This document shows, piece after piece, positions 55,778 through 64,000 of a stretch of 64,000 nt of DNA. How positions within the stretch are numbered: position 1 is the first letter of the stretch; each line of letters begins with the position of its first letter. This DNA comes from Hermodice carunculata. Taxonomy: Eukaryota > Annelida > Polychaeta > Eunicida > Amphinomidae. Under the pieces are notes generated by a model. It searched no databases, was not told the origin of the DNA, and saw nothing but the letters and a program-made list of their open reading frames with translations. Location of the stretch: assembly GCA_964020975.1 (NCBI GenBank), contig CAXHWN010002478.1, forward strand, positions 120,201 to 184,200. Reading direction: 5' to 3'. Position numbers and translations under genes: made by a program.

Positions 55778-56340
55778 AGAAGTTTTTGAGACAGGACTTT
55801 CAAATTGCACATGATAGTACACTCCTATATGGCCTACTTTGTGTGCAAGCATAGTTGACCTTGATGTAATTCTCAAGGTCACACAGTGGTCACATGTGCT
55901 AAGCAACGTTACCGCTCTAACTATTGAAAGCCTGCATCTAGCAATGTAAGTCTTACACACAAGAAGCTTCATAGAGTGATCAAAAAGCTTATAGAAAATC
56001 GAGGTCCTAGCTTTATATTTGACCTACTTTTGAAGCCAAAGCTCGTGCACAATGGTGTTATTGGTATAAATAAGGAAATTTTTGAGTCAGTTACATGAAA
56101 TTTTATACACACATGTATCACAACCAAAGAATGTGTCATTAATCAAAAGTAGGTCACAAGGTCAAGTATCTGCGTCACAGTGACCTATTCATTGAAATTT
56201 TGTTTACCCACTATAACTTCAGAAGCTTTTGATACAGGACTTTCAAATTGCATATGATAGTACACCACTGCAAGCATAGTTGGCCTTGACCTAATTTTCA
56301 AGGTCACACAGTGGTCACAAGTTTGCTGAGTGACATTGTG
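55778..56340 (+). repeat. Diverged direct repeat with period about 438 bp
   Basis: TACAGGACTTTCAAATTGCA-like text, CAAGCATAGTTG.CCTTGA and TCAAGGTCACACAGTGGTCA occur twice, beginning near 55778 and 56216. It leads into Helitron-like copy 11 and may be part of a related element. Confidence 0.7.
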
Positions 56341-56344
56341 CATC

Positions 56345-56730
<386 letters not shown>

Positions 56731-57758
56731 CTACTCCAACAACATCACCTGCCTCCAAAGAAGTCAGTGGAGGAGCTTGGTGAAGGCTACATTTTCAAGT
56801 GGTCAATTTTGGTTCCATTCATTTGAGATAATCAATCTCCTACACACACCTGACCTGACATGATATCACAAGCAGCAACCTGGCACCCTCACAGCTTGTT
56901 ATTGAGCTGTGGACATGAATCAGATTCTGACAAGACCAACTTCTGTGTTGTCCCCCCCCCCCCAAATCACAACTTTTTGTTGGTGTTAAATAGTACTGCA
57001 AAACTTTTATAATGGACTCCCAGTAAGCCCACCTTTTCAGCTCATTTGGAGAAAGGGTGGTGACGATGTCTTGTGAAATGACCCTGTAATTAAGCGGAAA
57101 GTCTGGAATTTGTGTGGTAATGAGACCAGTGAAGCATAGTCTCATTGGCACATGCCAACATTGTTGATGCCTCTGGTGATGTTGTAAAGGGCCTAGTACC
57201 TCTCCATTGAACAGCTATTGGTGCCAGGTGGCTGTACTTGTTTTCCAGTTGGTTTGTACAGTCAGTACCTTTAAGTGGAAGTGTGCGGGACACCGACATA
57301 TACATATTGGCAGGTACAGTAAAAACTTGCTATCATGAAACTCTTTCTTCTGCACAGGTGTGGTTTCTATGTGAGAGGTGGTCTTTCTTAATGGTTAGTT
57401 ATGTTGGAGACTGACATTAGACCCCACTACATGTATAGAATGATAAATAATGGGTGGATTTTCAAAGAAGAGGCCGCCAAACCCAATTGTCATTGTAAGA
57501 GAAAGGCTCTTTGTGCCCAGTCCACTCTTCTTACTGTTAGGCCAAAAGCTGCCTAAAGGGACCAGCCATGGCATCATGTGACAGTGGTCACTTGGAACAC
57601 GCTTTCTGCATGTCTGCAAGACAAGACATTGAACTAAGATATACTGGTGAGGCAACTAGGACTGAGTCCATGTAACAGCAGAACACTTGTGCTGGAGGTA
57701 ACTACAGGAACTGGTCTCCTGGTACAAATAGATCAACATGTATCTTTTTGTACTAATA
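56731..57758. other. No gene recognised
   Basis: Mixed sequence with a C run near 56953-56964. A GTACAGTAAAAACTTGC word near 57314 may be half of a MITE. No exon-like frame is evident. Confidence 0.4.
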
Positions 57759-57938
57759 CAGTGGTCCCTGTCTTCAGAGGTCTCTCCAATGAGAGGCCAC
57801 CTGGCTTGGAAGGCCACTTTTGGCAGGTCTTTGCTGCTATCATTTCCATATTATTGTACCTCTAATGAGAGGCCATCAGCCTTAAAGGCCACTTTTGGGC
57901 CTGCCTTTGGGGTGGCCTATGAAGACAGGGACTACTGT
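57759..57938. mobile_element. CAGT/ACTG MITE (Tc1/mariner-like), TA duplication
   Basis: Begins CAGTGGTCCCTGTCTTCAGA and ends GAAGACAGGGACTACTG, with TA on both sides. Inner parts repeat ATGAGAGGCCA. About 5005-5075 holds a related half copy. Confidence 0.75.
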
Positions 57939-58200
57939 AATCCTACATCAGCTCCCTGTCACTACTTGCAATGTAAGCTTCATAGCACACACTCCCTCAC
58001 TTGGCATCAATTTTCTTCTATGCATCTTTTCTTCTGAGGTTGAGAAAGTAAGTATATATGTCATCTCAGTAATGATTTAAATTTACTTTGTTAATAATTG
58101 ATGAAATTTTGAGCCTCATTTAAAATGTGTAGGTCTCATGATGGATGTCTTTCATGCACTTTCACTTTAATCTGTAACCCTGAAGGAACTAATGTGTACA

Positions 58201-58374
58201 CAGTAAAACCTGTGTTAAGCGGGCGCCCATGGGACCAGGCAAAAGTGCCCAGTTAAGACAGGTGCCCACTTAGTGTAGGTCCAGTAACATGAAAAGTATA
58301 GGGAACTGGGCCAGGCAACAGTGCTCACCAAGCACAGGGGCCCACTTAGTGGAGGTGCCCACTGGGACAAGTTT

Positions 58375-58378
<4 letters not shown>
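58201..58378. mobile_element. CAGT-ended MITE next to a TA tract
   Basis: Begins CAGTAAAACCTGTGTTAAGC and ends GGGACAAGTTTTACT, its diverged complement, with GTGCCCACTTAGTG-type words inside. The right end merges into the TA microsatellite at 58378-58410, which hides the target duplication. Confidence 0.6.

Positions 58379-58410
<32 letters not shown>
58378..58410. repeat. (TA)n microsatellite
   Basis: About 16 units directly at the right end of a MITE. Confidence 0.9.
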
Positions 58411-58418
<8 letters not shown>

Positions 58419-60586
58419 TTCTGCAATTTGTTTTCATTGAAAATTGGCAGAAATGGTCCAGTGGCATTAAAGTTGAGAGTTTTGTTTTACATTAGTGTGT
58501 GTGTGTGTGTGTGAATATTGATTGAGTTAGTTAACTGTTTGTTGGTGTATTATGGGGCATTGTGCCCACAGTACACCAGGAAATCTGTTGGCTCAGTTTC
58601 CAGAGGATTAAAATATTGATTTGAAGAGGCCGTGATGACAGTCGTAAGTTCTCTTCATGTACATATAACAGTCAAGGTCAAAGAGCTTCATTAAGGGCCA
58701 GCTATCCTAACATTGTTTACAAATGTAATGCATCCTCTGTGTGATGGTGTTTTAAGTGACCCTGTAGATGACATGGCTGTCCGCCACCTGAACCCAAAAT
58801 TAAAATTGATCAGTGCCTCCCAAATAGAATGCATTGTCCAAGCAAATGTACACAGAAAGCTGAACTGGAAGACCAGCCCTGGGGACCACCAAATGGTGGG
58901 TCTCCAGCTGGGAACTTTTTTTTATTGTTGGTGTAAATAAGAGAATAAGCACAGAGCAATCTTGGAAAGATTGTTTTTCTAGGCTGGTGTTTTTCACTGC
59001 AATGATGTCTCCAGGCAGGGACTGCTCTAGAGTTTTTAGCTTTGCTGACCATAGGTTGCAGAGGCCATGCGATTACTCACCTGTCCTTGCATCTCTGTCC
59101 ATCTGTCTGTCTGTAAACTTTTGCTAGTGAGCATGATGCAGTCCTCAGTTTTCAAGATAGCCCCATATAACCTTCAGGAATTATCAAGTGTTTGAAAATC
59201 TAGGTTGACTTACAGATTTCTTGGAGCTGTAGATCATGCCCAGTGGTAATATGGTATATATCAATGATATATACCAGGCCGGTAAATTAGAAAGAGGTGA
59301 TTTTATAATGGTAGGGTGTAGCTTAGAGATCAATGGCAAAGAGAATTAAGCCTCCAGATCAAAATTGCACTTGAGTACATTGTAAACAAAACTCAACTTG
59401 GTTACCCACTTTTTGGGTAACCATGGCCCAATCGTAATAGAATAGGGGAGGTCACAATTACCAATTATCTGTGTATCCAGCTAAAGACACAATCCAAAGC
59501 ACAGAATTTTTCATGGCTGTAGATGTGTATTCCCATTGGATTGCATGTGAAATTTGTCTCAAATTAAAAGACTACTTTTAATGCGGCAAGAATAAATTTA
59601 TGTGAACATTCAGCTATGCACAAAGTTTGATCACGCAAATTGTGCTGTTTCTGCAACGAGTGGTTTTAAAGTTATTAAGCTGTAAATTACAATGAAAAGT
59701 AATGGGAATACACAAGTCTAGCCCTGAATGACTGAAATGCCCTCTGCAGGAGAGCAGCAGAAGCTTGTGTTCTTGCTCTCCCCTATTGGGCACTTGTTTA
59801 ATGTATTTGTTCAATAAGTCCAAAAGTTATTACCCGATTAAAAAAAAAAAACAGACCATGCTGGATGCACATTTTGAATTGAATAATGTTTTAAGCTGAG
59901 TCAGATGAAGGTCATATGAGCACTTGGAATTTAGGGATTAAAATGTGAAAATCTTGTGAGTGGTCTGCCATCTGAAATATTCAGTTATGAAATTTGGTGG
60001 GATTGTGAAGGAAGTCAGAATCTGGATTGATGGGGATAATAGTGGTGCCACCTAGAGTTTGATGGAAATCTTGCTCAAGGCAGAATTTGTTGAAGAAGGT
60101 AAAATTCAATACCTCAAAAAATAAGTAAGCTAGACATTCAAAATTTATAGGTTATATAGATTAAGTCCAACACCATTATATGGTGGAATATGGATTACTG
60201 TGACTGTTTTATAGGTCACTGGACTTGCACTGTATTACCATGGAAATAAAACCAGAATACAGACTGTCGAAGAAGGGCCATACTTGGGTGGTAGTGATTA
60301 CATCCTGTGTTGGGGTAGGACCATACTGGGGTGGTAGTGAATACATACTGTGTTGGGGTAGGACCATACCAGGGTGACAGTGTCTATGTGGATGATGATG
60401 CTACATTTTTGTAGTTTACTACCATCCAATCAAAGTACATGTATTAGGTCTTGTGTCAATCTTCTGCAGGGAGAGTTTCAACTGATGCCGATGCCCCTAT
60501 GACAGTCACTGACAAGGGAGTATGCAAACAGAAGAGAAGACTGCTGCATTGAGTGACTTGATTTGTAAACTGAGGGCTTTTTATTA
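58411..60586. other. No gene recognised; two small repeats
   Basis: A GT run lies at about 58495-58513. A 25-nt palindrome at 59252-59276 reads TGGTATATATCA, A, TGATATATACCA. A 43-bp tandem repeat (CCATACTGGGGTGGTAGTGA...) has about 2.6 units at 60275-60383. About 59035-59112 holds the dispersed TTTAGCTTTGCTGACCATAG motif. No exon-like frame is visible. Confidence 0.5.
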
Positions 60587-60757
60587 CAGTGAAAACTCAT
60601 TATAATGACACCATCTGTTGTCAAAGAAATGTTTCAAAAAAATTAATATGTTAGATAAACAATCAAATAACAAAGCAAAATGAACTTTTTCCCATGAAAA
60701 TTTGTGTCATATTGAATATGTGGGATATCTGAGTGTCATTATAATCAAGTTTCACTG
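60587..60757. mobile_element. CAGT/ACTG MITE
   Basis: Begins CAGTGAAAACTCATTATAAT and ends ATTATAATCAAGTTTCACTG, preceded by TA and followed by CA. Same family as 47616-47789. Confidence 0.7.
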
Positions 60758-60989
60758 CATCTCTGCACCACTAGGTGGCAATGAGGAGATATTGAAATCA
60801 CTGGAGTTTCTGCTGTGTCATTCGGTGATCTGAAATTTGGGATTTATCAGGCTTTATGTGTGTATGTTGTGGGAGGAAGTGAGTAACAAAAGTGTGCAAG
60901 CATTTATACTACTATCTGCCACAAAGATCTGAAAGAAAGAAAAACAACTGAAATACTGAGAGGGTGGGATTGGGTAGAGCATGTTTGAA

Positions 60990-61083
60990 TTTATTTATGT
61001 CTGGGTCCCAACCCAAACTCTCTCTCTCTCTCTCTCTTTAATGTCTGGGTGTTAATGCAGTCCAAGAATTTTCTCTCTTTCTC

Positions 61084-61162
<79 letters not shown>

Positions 61163-61165
61163 CTC

Positions 61166-61198
<33 letters not shown>

Positions 61199-61520
61199 TT
61201 CTTTCTTTACGACCAGATTTGTCCGGAGTTTTTCTCGGACCCTACTATTCCGAAAACCCCCAAACTTGCCATAGTAAATGACCTACCAGTGAAATTAGAC
61301 ACCCGACTTGGAATAGTCATGATGATTAAAATTATGCAAGTGAGGGGCAATTAAAATTTTAAAAGCTCCATATCTGTTAAATTATTGGAAATAGACACAA
61401 AGTTCTAACTTACACATATGGGTTTGAGACAACTGGCAAATCCAATAGCACACAAACAAAACTTAGGGAATTTTAATGTATGCTAAATTCACAAAATTTC
61501 TCTCCAATCCACATACAAGC
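60990..61520 (+). mobile_element. Helitron-like family, copy 12 (diverged 5' module and core)
   Basis: Decayed hairpin words (ATGTCTGGGTCCCAACCCAA), a TC run, then a TTTC/TC tract at about 61074-61208. The core ACCAGATTTGTCCGGAGTTT and AACTTACACATATGGGTTTG follow, matching copy 8. No 3' terminus is visible. Confidence 0.5.
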
Positions 61521-61701
61521 CTTGAACTGCTTGCTGTGTACATGACCTAGTGCTTGACCTCCATGGTGCCAGGCAACCATTTTGCATTCATAATTTATTA
61601 GCTTGAACCTGTCTCACGGCAGCTTTCTGTCCATGCATGCTAGGTGTATGCTTTGCAAAGTTTGTGTTTTGTAGCAAATGGGGGTGGGTGGGTGGGGGAG
61701 G

Positions 61702-61787
61702 GACACAGACTGGTAGCCCAGCTGCTCTCTGATTGGTTACACAGACTTTCAGCCAATCAGAGAGCAGCTGGGCTGCCAGTCTGTGTC
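61702..61787. repeat. Hairpin with 35-bp arms
   Basis: 61702-61736 is mirrored at 61753-61787 with one mismatch; the arms include CAGCCCAGCTGCTCTCTGAT-type text. The loop is 16 nt. It looks like a tiny foldback MITE. Confidence 0.8.
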
Positions 61788-62400
61788 TGGTCAGAAGTAT
61801 GGCAACAAAACAACTTTGATGAATAGGAGAAGCACTGACCGAATCAAGTTTGGTCGGGTTTCACGATTTGTGGAAATGAACACAGGATAAAAATGCAAGT
61901 GGATCAAAGAGTGTGGTCTAATTGACCGTTGAGAACAGTTGTCATGTGGCTAATGTCACTGAATGAACTCGATTCAACATGGGATACCCATTTGAATTTG
62001 GCACTGGAATGTCGGACTTTTTGCCCAAAATGTATTTTGTAGGACATTTGCGACAATTATAGGCCTGTTGCTGTGGATATATGTGGATTTCAATGGATTA
62101 TCTGTGTGATGTACCTGTAGAAAATAGTTCTGGAATAAACTGGTGAGTTACAGTTTGGTGGTGTGTTCAGAAACGGAAAAATCATGCCAAACGTGAAGCG
62201 GGATGGTGGTCCAGATGTGAGCTTTGTTTCAAACCTTTCTATGTAGGAGTTGCATGTGACAAAGTTGTGGTTTTAGGCCCATCCTCCACCATCTTATGAG
62301 CACAAATAATTGACTGCACTGATGAATACACAATATTTTATTGCAGATATGGCCCTATGTGGGTCATTGAACACATAGATGTTCCAACTTGCAGGTCCAC
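61788..62400. other. No gene recognised
   Basis: Mixed sequence without repeat structure or exon-like frame. Confidence 0.4.
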
Positions 62401-62419
62401 CTTCTTTACCCACTACCCT

Positions 62420-63189
62420 TCCTTCCTTCCTTCCTTCCTTGTCCGGAGCTTTTCTCTGACACCATGCAAGCTACACTGTTTCAACTTGGCATGGTAAGGA
62501 AGTTGTCTCTCTGATTTGGAATAGTCATGATGTTCAAAGTTATGCTTAATAGGGGCAATTAAAATTTTAAAAGCTCCATATCTCAAAACTATTTTAGATA
62601 GATGTATTCAGAGTTCAGCTTATAGGTTTGTGACATCTGCCAATCTAATGGACAGTAACCAAAACTTGTAAAATTTAAAATTATGCTAATGAAGGCGCTT
62701 TGAAAATTTAAATCTGGAATATCTTCAAAACTATTATAGATAGAGATGCCATTCCAAATTCAATATATAGATTTGTGATAGAGGTGCATCCAATGAACCA
62801 TGAACCAAACTTTCAGGATTTGAATTTATACAAATTAGATGATTACCTAAAATCTTGAATAGCAAGATAGGTTACTTGTAGTTAATGAGCTGGGTGACAG
62901 ATTTGAATCTCTGTCTATGGAAAACGGTGCACTTTGGGGCCATAGTTACTATGGAACATGAGTAGGAAATGACATAATATTATAAGCTTTCATCTGGTGT
63001 TGTCTTTTTTCATCTAGAGTGACCTTGAAAGGTCAAAGCTAAACATGTCTACCTATATCATTCTGCAATACTTTTCACCAACTTGGCCATGCTGTAAACA
63101 TGCCGTACATTTGGAGCTTATGTCACAGCTGCATACATTGCATTGCAGTTTCTCCACTGATTTGCTAACAAGCAAATCAAATTTTCTAG
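62420..63189 (+). mobile_element. Helitron-like family, copy 13 (3' end intact)
   Basis: It starts with a short CCTT tract and the core CTTGTCCGGAGCTTTTCTC, then units with AAAAGCTCCATATCTCAAAA and GATAGAGATGCCATTCCAA. It ends with hairpin 63159-63178 (GATTTGCTAACAAGCAAATC), 7 nt, CTAG 63186-63189 and TT. The unit text between is the most diverged of all copies. Confidence 0.6.
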
Positions 63190-63203
63190 TTTGTGATCAC
63201 ATT

Positions 63204-63206
<3 letters not shown>

Positions 63207-63286
<80 letters not shown>
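63207..63286. repeat. (TA)n microsatellite
   Basis: About 40 units lying between the Helitron-like terminus and the tail of LINE fragment D. Confidence 0.95.
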
Positions 63287-63289
<3 letters not shown>

Positions 63290-63293
<4 letters not shown>

Positions 63294-64000
63294 ATACATA
63301 TTAACTTTATTTAAGGAGGGTGGCTTGGTCAGGGAAATACTTATGTATGTCCCTAATCTTTCCCAATACCCTCAAAGTTTCAAGGTACATATAGACAATG
63401 ACAACATTAAATCATACATTCATAGTACAGTCTGAAATAAAGGCAAAAATACTAGTGTGGTGGTATTATTCATAATATACATTCAGAGTTTGTTACGTAC
63501 ATGTTTACCTCATGATGTGTTTTCCACCTGCTCTGCCTTTCATTATGTGCTCGATACATTTTGCCTTGAAATTTTTGACAGATGATGATTTCCTTATGCA
63601 GTTAGGCAGGGAATTCCAAAAGACAGCTCCACAAAAAGCAAAAGAGGACTTTACATAATTTTTCTTAGGCTTTGGTAAATACAATTTATCGTCTGCTGAG
63701 GACCTTGATTTTCTCTGACATATATCTTTTACAAATGAAAACATGTTTTTGAGATAGGTGGGTGTCATATTGTTTAATATCTTACATATTTCTACTGCTC
63801 TTTTAAAATGTATTCTTTCATCGATGGTCAACCAATTAAGTTTTGTAATGAGGTTTTTATAGCTAAAGTGACCGTGGACATTCAAAATCTGATAAGCAGC
63901 AAATTTGTGCAACCTTCTCAACTTTGCAAGTAATTTTTTGTTGCATCCTCCCCATATAGTGCAACAGAAATCAAAGTGTGGCAGTACATTTGCATTGAAG
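63290..64000 (-). pseudogene. LINE fragment D: C-terminal ORF2, runs off the right edge
   Basis: On the minus strand from 64000 downward: FNANVLPHFDFCCTIWGGCN, then LLAKLRRLHKFAAYQILNVH, LTIDERIHFKRAVEICKILN and FCGAVFWNSLPNCIRKSSSV, ending near 63505. This is the thumb-to-end part of a LINE ORF2 and lacks a Cys/His motif. The visible frame is open for about 165 codons and could be part of a longer, still open ORF beyond the window. The 3' tail reads CTTAAATAAAGTTAATATG and runs into the TA tract. Confidence 0.75.

Noticed and set aside
59252-59276. 25-nt palindrome TGGTATATATCA, A, TGATATATACCA
   Set aside because: Simple TA-rich palindrome expected by chance in this composition; no context to support a function.

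Overview
The window looks like repeat-rich, AT-leaning nuclear DNA of an animal, most likely a marine invertebrate (lancelet, hemichordate, echinoderm or mollusc; the sequence alone does not decide). The grounds are several degraded LINE 3' halves, one Penelope-type reverse transcriptase remnant, CAGT/ACTG MITEs, a hAT-type insertion, a Helitron-like family built around minisatellites and long TTTC/TA/GA tracts, and no complete host gene. There is one assembly gap (200 N at 11801-12000).

The dominant feature is one large Ty3/Gypsy-type LTR retrotransposon on the + strand at 22689-37441 (about 14.75 kb). It has an ATAT target duplication, near-identical 1.28-kb LTRs, a tRNA-Leu-like primer site, a 2.5-kb leader with two tandem-repeat arrays, gag, a -1-frame pol with A AAA AAC at the overlap, and a third 764-codon reading frame after pol. 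That third product has two C2H2 fingers and basic patches and no signal peptide or membrane segment, so it is not an ordinary envelope. A splice-acceptor-like site lies just before its ATG. The element looks whole and young. Gag and pol are the usual particle, protease, RT, RNase H and integrase parts; the role of the third product is unknown.

Layout. 1-7.2 kb: a TIR/foldback element (1325-3286), a CpG-rich patch with two possible divergent first exons (3716-4221), and otherwise unexplained DNA. 7.2-15 kb: MITEs, a possible minus-strand exon (7943-8251), then a dense cluster of the Helitron-like family. 15-22.7 kb: a + strand LINE end, a possible gene relic near 18.4-18.9 kb, two LINE ends on the minus strand in series, and short tandem duplications. 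22.7-37.4 kb: the LTR element. 37.4-51.7 kb: further Helitron-like copies, a minus-strand LINE split by an 8-bp-TSD hAT-type insertion, an element with 455-bp inverted ends (46437-48284), and the Penelope-type remnant. 51.7-64 kb: an AT-rich tract without recognised genes, more Helitron-like pieces, MITEs, a 35-bp-arm hairpin, and a LINE end running off the right edge.

The Helitron-like family is the second main result. Seven termini show a 20-nt hairpin (GATTTGCT....AGCAAATC), a 7-nt spacer and CTAG followed by TT; an eighth has a 4-nt spacer. Their bodies carry about 145-bp minisatellites, many containing AGGTCA direct repeats, and microsatellites that begin at or near CTAG junctions. Some copies are two-ended inverted structures. 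All calls come from reading the sequence by eye; no database search was possible.
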